This document shows positions 9,439 to 17,243 of a stretch of DNA of 64,000 nt, piece after piece (the stretch's first letter is position 1; each line of letters starts with the position of its first letter). Below the pieces are notes generated by a model that had not been told where the DNA came from, did not search any database, and was given only the letters and a program-made list of their open reading frames with translations. The DNA is from Bacillus testis (GTDB lineage: Bacteria > Bacillota > Bacilli > Bacillales > DSM-1321). The stretch lies in the NCBI RefSeq assembly GCF_001243895.1, contig NZ_LN851186.1, forward strand, positions 1,256,230 through 1,320,229, written 5' to 3'. A program made the position numbers and the translations under genes.

Positions 9439-10614
9439 CTAGCTGGCATGCATTACCTGCTGTTCTTTCTTCTTCAAGGCAGGACGGGATAGGGAATAAA
9501 CAGCACATCCTACTGCCAGTAAGGCGAATATCCCGCCGACCCAGGCATTGGTAGAAACCGGATTGCTTTTAATAACGATTCCTCCTACTGCTGAGCCTAG
9601 TGCGATGCCAAGTTGAAGGGAAGATTGGTTAAAGCTCTGCTGTATTCCAGCTGATTCAGGCGCGGTCTGGATCAAATAGCTTTGCTGGGCAGGCGATACG
9701 GCCCAACTCAAGCCGCCCCAGATGATAAGGAATACAGGGAAAATCATCTTAACATGCGTAGAGAATGGCATTAGGAACAGGACCACGGCGAAGACAGATG
9801 TCATTAATAAGATGCTTTTCTTTGCGCCCATCCGGTCTGACATAAAGCCTCCGACACCGCCTCCGGTAACGGCAGCAAGCCCGAATACAAAGTAGGTGGC
9901 ACTGATCCATAAAGGACTGAAATTCATAAGCTCCTGCAAGAACGGCGTCAAATAAGCATAGAGAACATAATGCCCGGCCAGCATCAGCATAGTTACCAGA
10001 TGCGCAGAGATGATCTTGCTGCTTTTTAATGAAGACAGTTGTTCCCGCAAAGGCACCATATTATCCGGTGGCAGCTCATCAAGGAATTTATAGATGACTG
10101 CCATAGCTCCTAATGCAAGCAAAGCGATCAATAAGAATAAAATTCTCCATCCCATTGTCTCGGTGATTAATACGCCAAGCGGGACTCCCAATACAAGTGC
10201 AGCACTGATCCCCATAGAAATCATGCCGATCGCTCGAGCCTGGTATGTAGGCTGGACAAGTTTAGGAGCGATTGTCAAAGAGAGGACAATCAGCAGTGAA
10301 GCCGAAGTCGCTGTAAACACCCGTGCAAGCATCAATGTGGCAAAATTAGGACTGATGAAAGATAAGATGTTTCCGACAGCGAAAAATGCTAATGCAATTA
10401 AATATAATTTCTTTCGTTCCATTTTCGAAGTGGCAGCCATCAGAATGGGACCAGCTATTGCCAATACAAGCGCAAAGACAGTAATCAGCTGGCCTGCAGC
10501 CGAGATGCTGATCTTTACGTCTTTTGATATCTCAGGTAAAATTCCGCCAATCACTAGCTCCACCATGCCGACTACAAAAGCGGAAACGGCCAGAATATAT
10601 ACTTTAAAATTCAT
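9439..10614 (-). CDS. MFS transporter of the DHA1 (drug or arabinose efflux) type
   Basis: A 391-residue membrane protein with about 12 hydrophobic helices, starting MNFKVYILAVSAFVVGMVELVIGGILPEI, the usual start of YdhP/AraJ-like DHA1 exporters. A loop with ATSKMERKKLYL is the MFS motif A region after helix 2, and FMSDRMGAKKS repeats it in the second half. It probably exports a small molecule; substrate unknown. TAAGGAGGA precedes the ATG. A 24-bp palindrome between its promoter and start, and a TrmB-type regulator gene immediately upstream on the same strand, point to local control. Confidence 0.9.
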   Translation of the reverse strand: MNFKVYILAVSAFVVGMVELVIGGILPEISKDVKISISAAGQLITVFALVLAIAGPILMAATSKMERKKLYLIALAFFAVGNILSFISPNFATLMLARVFTATSASLLIVLSLTIAPKLVQPTYQARAIGMISMGISAALVLGVPLGVLITETMGWRILFLLIALLALGAMAVIYKFLDELPPDNMVPLREQLSSLKSSKIISAHLVTMLMLAGHYVLYAYLTPFLQELMNFSPLWISATYFVFGLAAVTGGGVGGFMSDRMGAKKSILLMTSVFAVVLFLMPFSTHVKMIFPVFLIIWGGLSWAVSPAQQSYLIQTAPESAGIQQSFNQSSLQLGIALGSAVGGIVIKSNPVSTNAWVGGIFALLAVGCAVYSLSRPALKKKEQQVMHAS

Positions 10615-10645
10615 GAAAATAAGTCCTCCTTATTCGTAAAACACA

Positions 10646-10669
10646 TTTTTACCACGATAGTGGTAAAAA
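10646..10669 (-). promoter_or_regulatory. Palindromic operator of the MFS gene
   Basis: Perfect arms TTTTTACCAC and GTGGTAAAAA around a GATA centre, lying just downstream of the -10 element. It is in the position of a repressor site; the adjacent TrmB-like regulator is the obvious candidate. Confidence 0.7.
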
Positions 10670-10679
10670 CAACTCTTTC

Positions 10680-10708
10680 ATGTTATCCCAAATGAAAGAC
10701 ATTTTCAA
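10680..10708 (-). promoter_or_regulatory. SigA-type promoter of the MFS gene
   Basis: Minus strand: TTGAAA, 17-base spacer, TAACAT, about 65 bases before the start codon. Confidence 0.6.
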
Positions 10709-10727
10709 GGGCAAGATGCTAAACTAC

Positions 10728-10759
10728 ACAAAAAAGAGAACCGCCGGCAACGGTTCTCT
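10728..10759 (-). terminator. Terminator of the TrmB-like regulator gene
   Basis: AGAGAACCG / CGGTTCTCT, nine pairs, followed on the minus strand by CTTTTTTG. Confidence 0.85.
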
Positions 10760-10762
10760 AGT

Positions 10763-11521
10763 CTAAAATCGCAGTTTTGTAACTATATTTTTGATTTCTG
10801 GGTCGTTCATCAATGTTTCATTATATTTACCGAGAATTTTCGTCAAAACCACATCATGATAAAAGAATTCAGAGAATACCTTTACAAAGGGCTGTGACAT
10901 CGTCCGGATTGCTTGCCACGATCCTTCTTCTGCTGTGGCGAAAATAATTTCCCGGTCATCGATGACGAGCAGCTGGAACGGCTCTAGGAAGACGTCTTCT
11001 TCTGTCGGAATAAAATAATAGAGATTTGAAAGGTCGGCTTCTATCTCGCCGACGACGTGGATCTTGACATCGAGCCCCTCTTTTTCCTTTTGTTCCAGCA
11101 AGGGAAGATATACTTGGAAATCCCGGTTCCAGCCGGACATAGTGATTGATTTTTTAGCATTCCTGATTAGCTGCTTATTCTGGGCCTCAATGGTTGACTG
11201 CACTTTGAATGTCCAGACGCGGTCGTCAGAAAAGGTTTTTTTGCTCGTATTTTCTTTGAATTTTTTAATATTGCTTTCGAATTCAGCTGTCAACCGTTCG
11301 ACAGCCAATTCTAGCGGAAGCGCTGTGTACGTTTTTTTCTTGTCGGAAACAGCCTCCATCACCATTCCCTTATCCACCATGCGGGAAATGACTTCATATA
11401 TTTTTGTTTTAGGCACGCCGGAATATTTGGCAATCAATGTGACATCCATTGGTTCGTCACTGGAGACCAGAACCTCATACACCTGGCTTTCATACTGGGA
11501 AAAACCGAATTCTTTTAACAT
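10763..11521 (-). CDS. TrmB-family transcriptional regulator
   Basis: A 252-residue protein with an N-terminal winged helix of TrmB type: LKEFGFSQYESQVYEVLVSS, then VTLIAKYSGVPKTKIYEVIS as recognition helix, then a coiled linker. The C-terminal part (about 105-252) is a PLD-like effector domain containing AKKSITMSGWN and LLVIDDREIIFA. Related Bacillus regulators sit beside exporter genes. AGGAGG lies upstream of the ATG at 11521. It precedes the MFS gene on the same strand but has its own terminator, so it probably acts on the palindrome at 10646-10669. Confidence 0.85.
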   Translation of the reverse strand: MLKEFGFSQYESQVYEVLVSSDEPMDVTLIAKYSGVPKTKIYEVISRMVDKGMVMEAVSDKKKTYTALPLELAVERLTAEFESNIKKFKENTSKKTFSDDRVWTFKVQSTIEAQNKQLIRNAKKSITMSGWNRDFQVYLPLLEQKEKEGLDVKIHVVGEIEADLSNLYYFIPTEEDVFLEPFQLLVIDDREIIFATAEEGSWQAIRTMSQPFVKVFSEFFYHDVVLTKILGKYNETLMNDPEIKNIVTKLRF

Positions 11522-11685
11522 AAGGTCCTCCTTTACTGCTTATCAATCTGTGCGGGCTTGTTTAATGTATGTTCTACTATAATGATATATCACGGATTAG
11601 ACAAGTTTCGCCCATTATAAGATACGGATTAAATTGTATACAATGGTATAATATGGATAAAAGTAAGTCTGCTAGGGGGATGGGA

Positions 11686-12213
11686 ATGGAGTTCAAGATT
11701 CAAGAGTTGGCAGGGTACACTCCGCATATCGGGCATTTGGTTTCGATGATGGATCACACTAGGGAAACAACATTATTCGCGGTTCGAGACCTAACGATGG
11801 AAGAATTGGACTATTTGCACGGAAAGAATAGTAACTCGATTGGAGCGCTGTTATGGCATATGGCTGCCGTGGAACGCTATTATCAAATTTATACATTCGA
11901 AGAACGGGAGCCAGCTGAAGAAGAACTGGGAGACCTTCTTCCCGGGCTCGAGCTTGGAGAATCGGGGCGTTCCAAAATCAAAGGCCATGATTTATCTTAT
12001 TATCTTGATCGGCTATATGAAACCCGCACCATCACGCTTGAACGATTCACACAATTGGATGACGAATGGCTTCATAGACAGAATATGTGGGGGGACCATC
12101 CTTCCAATCCTTACTTTATGTGGTTCCATGTATTTGAAGACGAATTGAACCACAGAGGGCAGATCAGGCTCTTGCGGAAATGGCAGAAGGAAGCTTGTCA
12201 GGAACAAGTTTAA
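11686..12213 (+). CDS. DinB-like (DUF664) metal-binding protein
   Basis: A 175-residue four-helix-bundle protein of the DinB/YfiT superfamily. It has GALLWHMAAVERYYQ with the first metal His and HVFEDELNHRGQIRLLR with the third His motif. Many such proteins are thiol-dependent transferases (bacillithiol, mycothiol) or have unknown roles; the reaction here is not known. I start at the ATG at 11686, six bases after AGGGGG; an upstream in-frame ATG at 11569 lies inside the promoter region (TATAAT near 11647). Divergent from the TrmB-like gene. Confidence 0.8.
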   Translation: MEFKIQELAGYTPHIGHLVSMMDHTRETTLFAVRDLTMEELDYLHGKNSNSIGALLWHMAAVERYYQIYTFEEREPAEEELGDLLPGLELGESGRSKIKGHDLSYYLDRLYETRTITLERFTQLDDEWLHRQNMWGDHPSNPYFMWFHVFEDELNHRGQIRLLRKWQKEACQEQV

Positions 12214-12254
12214 AAGAGTGGCTCTGTTTGCAGGCACTGTTGTTAAAAGGATGA

Positions 12255-12295
12255 TAAAGAGGGGCAGCAAGGCTTTTTGCTGTCTCTTTTTGCTT
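12255..12295 (+). terminator. Terminator of the DinB-like gene
   Basis: AGGGGCAGCAA paired with TTGCTGTCTCT, then TTTTT. Confidence 0.75.
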
Positions 12296-12380
12296 TTATG
12301 TAAGATTGGCGAAATCAATCAAACATCATACTGGCGATTTTAAGCTGAAAAGGATCGTTTCCTTTATCAGAACCTCTTAA

Positions 12381-12409
12381 TTGCCTTTATACCTACAGGG
12401 GTATATAAT
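12381..12409 (+). promoter_or_regulatory. SigA promoter of the rhodanese operon with an embedded CsoR/CstR-like operator
   Basis: TTGCCT (12381-12386), 17-base spacer, TATAAT (12404-12409). The spacer contains the inverted repeat TATACC / GGTATA with a TACAGG centre (12388-12405). Such A/T-flanked CC-GG sites are typical of the CsoR family, including the persulfide sensor CstR that governs rhodanese genes. Confidence 0.65.
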
Positions 12410-12451
12410 ACAGAGTAGAAAGCGATGATAATGAAAGCGGGGAAATAAAGG

Positions 12452-12811
12452 ATGAGTACATCAACAATTATAGTTTTGGCCGTTATTGTTTTATTCTTTG
12501 TCTGGCGTATGATGCCGACTAAAGGTGTGAATCAGATAACTACAAGCCAATTGAAAGAGCAACTGAATGATCGTGATAAACAATTTGTGGACGTACGGAC
12601 ACCGGGAGAATACCGCGGTAATCATATAAAGCAATTTCAAAACATCCCTCTGGGTGATTTGCGAACTAAAGCCAGCAAGTTGTCCAAGGATAAAGAAGTG
12701 GTCGTCATCTGCCAAAGTGGTATGAGAAGCAGTAAAGCGAGTAAAGAATTGAAGCAAATGGGCTTTCAGCGCGTAACGAATGTCAAGGGCGGCATGAGCG
12801 CCTGGCATTGA
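12452..12811 (+). CDS. Membrane-anchored rhodanese-domain protein
   Basis: A 119-residue protein. An N-terminal helix (about 4-18, TIIVLAVIVLFFVW) anchors it, and the rest is a single rhodanese domain with FVDVRTPGEYRGNHI and the active loop CQSGMRSSKA (catalytic Cys near 89). It would move or carry sulfane sulfur at the membrane. First gene of a three-gene unit with a second rhodanese 18 bases downstream. The CsoR/CstR-like operator in the promoter suggests induction by persulfide or sulfide stress. Confidence 0.88.
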   Translation: MSTSTIIVLAVIVLFFVWRMMPTKGVNQITTSQLKEQLNDRDKQFVDVRTPGEYRGNHIKQFQNIPLGDLRTKASKLSKDKEVVVICQSGMRSSKASKELKQMGFQRVTNVKGGMSAWH

Positions 12812-12829
12812 TCCAAAGGAGGGACAATA

Positions 12830-13126
12830 ATGAAACAAATAAGACCTGATCAGGTACAGCAACGCTTGGAAGCGGGCGAGCCTGTCAATATTATAGATGT
12901 ACGCCAACCATCCGAAGTTGCCCAAGGGAAAATCCGGGGAGCTGTCAATATTCCGCTTGGATTGCTTGAATTCAAAATGAACGAGCTCAATAAACGTGAA
13001 GAATATATAATCGTCTGCCAATCCGGCGGCAGAAGTTCCCAAGCCACGGCTTTTTTGGAGTACCAAGGATTTAAAGTCCAAAACATGGCGGGCGGCATGA
13101 ATGAGTGGGATGGAGAAACGGAATAA
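12830..13126 (+). CDS. Cytosolic single-domain rhodanese
   Basis: A 98-residue rhodanese without signal or membrane segment: VNIIDVRQPSEVAQGKIRGA, NIPLG, and the active loop CQSGGRSSQA. It would accept sulfane sulfur from thiosulfate or persulfides. AAAGGAGGG precedes the ATG. Its stop codon overlaps the ATG of the next small gene (TAATG), so the two are translationally coupled. Paralogous to the membrane-anchored rhodanese upstream. Confidence 0.9.
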   Translation: MKQIRPDQVQQRLEAGEPVNIIDVRQPSEVAQGKIRGAVNIPLGLLEFKMNELNKREEYIIVCQSGGRSSQATAFLEYQGFKVQNMAGGMNEWDGETE

Positions 13127-13296
13127 TGGCCTCCCGCCAGGACAAGAAGCAAGAACGCTCAGTGAGTTGTTCATGTTCCAACTGTGCAATCCCCTTTAAA
13201 AAGGCAGGCAGGATGATCTTCATGCCCATTTGTCCGGGCGTCCTGTTATGGATGGCAGTGGGAGTAGGCTATCTGATTTATCAATATATCTTTTGA
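13126..13296 (+). CDS. Small Cys-rich membrane protein of the rhodanese operon
   Basis: A 56-residue frame starting MASRQDKKQERSVSCSCSNCAI at the ATG that overlaps the stop of the second rhodanese. It has a CxCxxC cluster, then a C-terminal hydrophobic helix with a further Cys (FMPICPGVLLWMAVGVGYLIY). The Cys cluster and position suggest a role in sulfur relay or metal binding, but I do not recognise the family. GGAG lies 13 bases upstream, so coupling to the preceding gene probably drives translation. A terminator follows about 75 bases later. Confidence 0.55.
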   Translation: MASRQDKKQERSVSCSCSNCAIPFKKAGRMIFMPICPGVLLWMAVGVGYLIYQYIF

Positions 13297-13371
13297 TTAT
13301 CAGTAGAACTGGTTGATATTGCAACGCGTTTTAATATAGGTAAAAAAAGATGACTAAAAATAATTAACCCT

Positions 13372-13404
13372 AAAAACCGCAGCGAACAATCGTTGCGGTT
13401 TTTA
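13372..13404 (+). terminator. Terminator of the rhodanese operon
   Basis: AAAAACCGCAGCGA paired with TCGTTGCGGTTTTT, with one G-T pair. Confidence 0.85.
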
Positions 13405-13494
13405 TACATAATGTCATACACCCCAAATAGTAAAATGCCAAGGTGATCAACAAGTAGAATATGGAAAGAGACAAAAAGGGTTGATGTCGTGTTA

Positions 13495-13541
13495 TTATCG
13501 TGATAAAGTTTTGTTGCAATAATAAATTATTATCATGATAA
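13495..13541 (+). promoter_or_regulatory. Twin palindromic operator before the YheO/DauR-like regulator gene
   Basis: TTATCGTGATAA (13495-13506) and the perfect palindrome TTATCATGATAA (13530-13541), centres 35 bases apart, in an AT-rich region 45-90 bases before the regulator start. Probable autoregulatory or upstream-regulator sites. Confidence 0.6.
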
Positions 13542-13585
13542 AAAATTATCAACACATTTAGTGAGGTGGCGGAGGAGCTGGTAGA

Positions 13586-14272
13586 TTGGAAGAATGTATA
13601 AATGAGTATTTACAACCCTATATTTCGATAATGAAATTTCTGGTTAATATACTTGGAGAACATTCCGAAATAGCCCTGCATGATCTGACAAGTGATGAAC
13701 ATACAATCGTGGCTATTGAAAATGGCCATGTCACGGGCAGGAAGATTGGAGACAATCCAACCAATTTCATTCTGCAAGTGAAGCAAAAACGATTATATGA
13801 AAAACAGGATTTTGTCTCCAATTATAAAGCAATTGGAAAAGATGGATCTGTTTTTAGATCTTCCAGTTATTTTATTAAAGATTCTTCCGGACAGTTGGTA
13901 GGAATGCTTTGTGTGAATACGGATATTGGTTTTTTTCAACAAGCGAAAGATATACTGGATTATTTTACGACTTTCACTGAAACCAATACAAACGCCGTTG
14001 CCGGAAAAATGGAGAACAAGGTAACAGAAGAATATCTTCATGGCAATATGGATGATGCTTTGGAAACGGTCGTCACAGACCAATTAATCAAGAGTAAAAT
14101 GCCGTTCGAACGCATGTCGCCAGAGGAAAAGACCGTATTCATAAAAACACTCTATGACCAAGGAGTATTCATGCTGAAAAGTAGCGTACACCGTGTAAGT
14201 GAGCTACTACAAACGTCAGAACCAACTGTGTACAGGTATTTGCAAAAAGTGAAGGAAATATCGAAATCGTAA
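13586..14272 (+). CDS. YheO/DauR-like transcriptional regulator (PAS-like plus HTH)
   Basis: A 228-residue regulator. Residues about 5-125 form a YheO-type PAS-like domain (LGEHSEIALHDL, FRSSSYFIKDSSGQLVGMLCVN). The C-terminal part is an HTH_22-type domain with KTLYDQGVFMLKSSVHRVSELLQ and the recognition helix SEPTVYRYLQKVK. DauR-like members control amino-acid catabolic genes. The start is TTG at 13586 behind GGAGGAG; no better start is in frame. It sits head to tail with the cysteine desulfidase and cystine transporter genes and most likely controls them. Confidence 0.85.
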   Translation: MEECINEYLQPYISIMKFLVNILGEHSEIALHDLTSDEHTIVAIENGHVTGRKIGDNPTNFILQVKQKRLYEKQDFVSNYKAIGKDGSVFRSSSYFIKDSSGQLVGMLCVNTDIGFFQQAKDILDYFTTFTETNTNAVAGKMENKVTEEYLHGNMDDALETVVTDQLIKSKMPFERMSPEEKTVFIKTLYDQGVFMLKSSVHRVSELLQTSEPTVYRYLQKVKEISKS

Positions 14273-14371
14273 AAAGCGTTCTCTTTTTATATTTATATGC
14301 TCACTAATTCACAAAGTTACTTTTTCTTTTCCGGTTACATACAGCCGAAAAGATCACATGTTTTTTGCTCT

Positions 14372-14395
14372 TATTTATGAATTTATTCATAAATA
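14372..14395 (+). promoter_or_regulatory. Palindrome upstream of the cysteine desulfidase gene
   Basis: Perfect 11-base arms TATTTATGAAT and ATTCATAAATA around TT, ending 50 bases before the start codon. Likely operator for the cysteine-catabolic operon. Confidence 0.6.
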
Positions 14396-14445
14396 GATAA
14401 GGCAACTTTAGACAAGTAGGTAGAAATGCTAATTAGGGGGTTAGA

Positions 14446-15723
14446 ATGAATTACTTAGACTTGCAACATGTACTAGAAAAAGAATTGATTGTAGCAGTAG
14501 GCTGCACAGAACCCATTGCAATTGCCTATGCAGCTGCAGTGGCAGCTGAGCAGACAACAGCTCCAATCAGGAAAATCAAAATCGCCTGCAGCCGCAATGT
14601 CATTAAAAATGCAATGGCTGTAGCTATACCAGGTAGAACATACACCGGGATTGCCTTTGTCGGAGCCTTGGGTGCTATCGTAAAAGGATCAGAAAAAACG
14701 TTATCCTTACTAGAAGGGGTTACTTCTCTTGAGGAAGAAGAAGCGGTTGCCTTATGTAACAGCGGCACGGTAGAGGTTACAGAAGTGACTTCCCCAAAGG
14801 TGCTTGTCATTGATGTCACGATCGAAACCGATCACGAAAAGGTAGAAGTATTAATAGAAGATGAACATACGAACATTACCTCGCTGAAAGTCAATGGCAT
14901 TGAACAAATGGCACAAGAATCGGCAGACAAGGGAAAGGAAAGCAATACTGAGGATATTTCCTTTACATTGGACGATATTGTTTCCTTCGCGCTGAAATGC
15001 CCTTTGTCAAAACTGGAACTTGTCAAGAAGAGTATTGACATGAACCTGGCTGTCGCCAATCACGGCCTTGAGAACGAATATGGCTTGCAGGTCGGCAGAA
15101 TGATAAAAGAACAAATGGAAGAGGGGCTTTTATCGGATGATCTTGCCAATCATGCAATGAGCTATGCGTCTGCAGGATCTGATGCCCGGATGGGCGGCGC
15201 TACATTGCCTGTCATGGCCAATTCCGGCAGCGGCAACCAAGGAATTGCGGTAACGATGCCGGTTGTTGCGGTAGCGCGCAAGCTAGAAGCCGATGAAGAG
15301 AAAATGATTCGTGCAGTTGCCATTTCTCATCTGATCGCCATTTTTATCAAAAATCAATTCGGCAGGCTATCTGCTTTGTGCGGCGTGACGATTGCAGGAG
15401 CAAGTTCCGCTGCAGCCATCACCTATCTACTGGGCGGCAATACAGAGCAAATGTATTATGCCATCCAGAATACGCTAGGCAATGTCACGGGAATGCTATG
15501 CGACGGTGCGAAAGCTGGCTGTGCCATGAAAGTGGCTACATGTTCCGGAGCTGCTGTACAGGCAGCGCTGTTAGCAAAGAGGGGAATATGCATTTCAGGA
15601 ACGGATGGCTTTATTGAAAAGGATGTAAACGATACGATCCGCAACTTTAGCCAAATCGGCAATGAAGGGTCGCCGATCCTTGACACAATCGTATTGAAGC
15701 AAATGTTGAACAAGAAATCATAA
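14446..15723 (+). CDS. cyuA: L-cysteine desulfidase (CyuA/YhaM, UPF0597)
   Basis: A 425-residue protein of the serine dehydratase alpha/UPF0597 family. It has VAVGCTEPIAIAYAAA at the start (Cys20) and LCDGAKAGCAMKVATCSGAA near the end, the cysteines that hold a 4Fe-4S cluster in this family. CyuA-type enzymes split cysteine into pyruvate, ammonia and sulfide in the cytosol. AGGGGG precedes the ATG. Only 29 bases separate it from the cystine symporter gene, so import and breakdown are co-expressed. The symbol follows family usage; serine-type activity cannot be excluded. Confidence 0.85.
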   Translation: MNYLDLQHVLEKELIVAVGCTEPIAIAYAAAVAAEQTTAPIRKIKIACSRNVIKNAMAVAIPGRTYTGIAFVGALGAIVKGSEKTLSLLEGVTSLEEEEAVALCNSGTVEVTEVTSPKVLVIDVTIETDHEKVEVLIEDEHTNITSLKVNGIEQMAQESADKGKESNTEDISFTLDDIVSFALKCPLSKLELVKKSIDMNLAVANHGLENEYGLQVGRMIKEQMEEGLLSDDLANHAMSYASAGSDARMGGATLPVMANSGSGNQGIAVTMPVVAVARKLEADEEKMIRAVAISHLIAIFIKNQFGRLSALCGVTIAGASSAAAITYLLGGNTEQMYYAIQNTLGNVTGMLCDGAKAGCAMKVATCSGAAVQAALLAKRGICISGTDGFIEKDVNDTIRNFSQIGNEGSPILDTIVLKQMLNKKS

Positions 15724-15752
15724 TAAATTAATAAGAAATAAGGTGCTCTCTA

Positions 15753-17162
15753 ATGAATAGTTCAGTCGTTTTTGTTGGGTTAAACATCGCTGCATTATTG
15801 GCAATGGTATTCGTTTTATATCGCATGCAAAAGAAATATGTGTCCTTCTCGAAGCGTGTATTCGCCGGTCTTGGAATGGGGATTGCATTCGGAGCAATCT
15901 TGCAGATTGCATTCGGTTCAGATTCAGAAGTCATTAAAACATCAACCGATTGGTTCGGCATTATCGGTAATGGATATGTTCGTTTATTGAAAATGATCGT
16001 TATGCCATTGATTATGGTATCTATCATCTCTGCCATGACAAACTTGAAGTCTTCTAAAGGCTTGGGAAAAATGGCAGGCTTGATTATCGGTGTTCTAGTT
16101 TTTACAACATTAATCTCAGCAGGTGTGGGTATTTTATCAGCAAACGTATTCGACCTGAATGCTGAGTCCATCCAAGCTGGACAAGCTGAAGAGGCTCGTA
16201 GCCAAGAATTAGAAAATAAATTGTCTGATGCTACAACTTCTATTCCTCAAAAAGTATTAGAATTCATTCCGACCAATCCATTTGAAGATATGGCAGGCGG
16301 TCGTTCAACCTCAACACTGGGTGTTGTAATCTTCTCTGCGTTTGTTGGTGTTGCAGCACTTGGAATTCGCCGAAAAAAACCGGAAGCATTTGAAACGTTC
16401 CATAAAATTGTCGGTGCCATGTATGCGATCGTTATGCGCATTGTTACACTGATCCTTCGTTTGACTCCGTTTGGCGTATTGGCTTTGATGGCCAGCACAA
16501 TTGCAACGACAAGTGTAGACGGGATCATTAATTTATCAACATTTGTAATTGCATCTTATGCAGCATTACTTTCTATGATTGTTATACATTTATTATTAGT
16601 GACTGCGGTTGGTCTTAATCCGATTCAGTTCTTTAAAAAAGCGCTCCCTGCTTTAACATTTGCCTTTACATCACGTACTAGCGCGGGAACAATCCCATTG
16701 AACGTGAAAGCACAAACAAAAGGCATGGGTATTTCTGAAAGTGTCGCCAATTTCGCCGCTTCATTCGGTTCATCCATCGGCCAGAACGGTTGTGCAGGTA
16801 TTTATCCGGCCATGTTAGCGGTGATGATCGCTCCGACTGTAGGCATTAACCCGATGGATCCTGGATTTATCCTGAATGTCGTCGTGATTGTAGCGATTTC
16901 TTCATTCGGTGTGGCTGGAGTCGGCGGCGGTGCAACATTCGCAGCATTGATTGTCCTTTCAGCACTGAACTTGCCGGTAGGTTTAGCCGGACTATTGATT
17001 TCCATCGAGCCGTTGATCGACATGGGCCGCACAGCAATAAACGTATCCGGTTCAATGACTGCAGGCGCAGTATCAGCTAAGCTTCTTGGTGAAATCGATA
17101 CAAATGTTTATAATAGCGATAAAGACCTCTCTGATGATGAAGACTCAGAGGATGCTGCTTAA
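15753..17162 (+). CDS. tcyP: L-cystine symporter TcyP
   Basis: A 469-residue sodium:dicarboxylate-symporter-family (SLC1) membrane protein of the TcyP type. Features are MIVMPLIMVSIIS, the signature FAFTSRTSAGTIPLNV in hairpin 1, SSIGQNGCAGIYPAMLAVM, and PLIDMGRTAINVSGSMTAG with the transport-site Asp. The acidic tail (SDKDLSDDEDSEDAA) is cytosolic. It would import L-cystine with sodium or protons. It lies directly behind cyuA and ahead of the CoA-disulfide reductase gene. A second, very similar copy occurs at 18811. Confidence 0.93.
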   Translation: MNSSVVFVGLNIAALLAMVFVLYRMQKKYVSFSKRVFAGLGMGIAFGAILQIAFGSDSEVIKTSTDWFGIIGNGYVRLLKMIVMPLIMVSIISAMTNLKSSKGLGKMAGLIIGVLVFTTLISAGVGILSANVFDLNAESIQAGQAEEARSQELENKLSDATTSIPQKVLEFIPTNPFEDMAGGRSTSTLGVVIFSAFVGVAALGIRRKKPEAFETFHKIVGAMYAIVMRIVTLILRLTPFGVLALMASTIATTSVDGIINLSTFVIASYAALLSMIVIHLLLVTAVGLNPIQFFKKALPALTFAFTSRTSAGTIPLNVKAQTKGMGISESVANFAASFGSSIGQNGCAGIYPAMLAVMIAPTVGINPMDPGFILNVVVIVAISSFGVAGVGGGATFAALIVLSALNLPVGLAGLLISIEPLIDMGRTAINVSGSMTAGAVSAKLLGEIDTNVYNSDKDLSDDEDSEDAA

Positions 17163-17170
17163 TGAAACAA

Positions 17171-17210
17171 GAAAAAAGTGGGCAGAGTTTGCAAGGCTCT
17201 ACCCACTTTC
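17171..17210 (+). terminator. Strong hairpin between tcyP and the disulfide reductase gene
   Basis: Thirteen-base arms AAAGTGGGCAGAG and CTCTACCCACTTT with one mismatch, without a clear T-run. It could be a partial terminator or an mRNA-stabilising hairpin that sets the ratio of tcyP to the next gene. Confidence 0.55.
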
Positions 17211-17243
17211 CTATAATGTTTCCGGAAAGAAAGGAAGACTACT

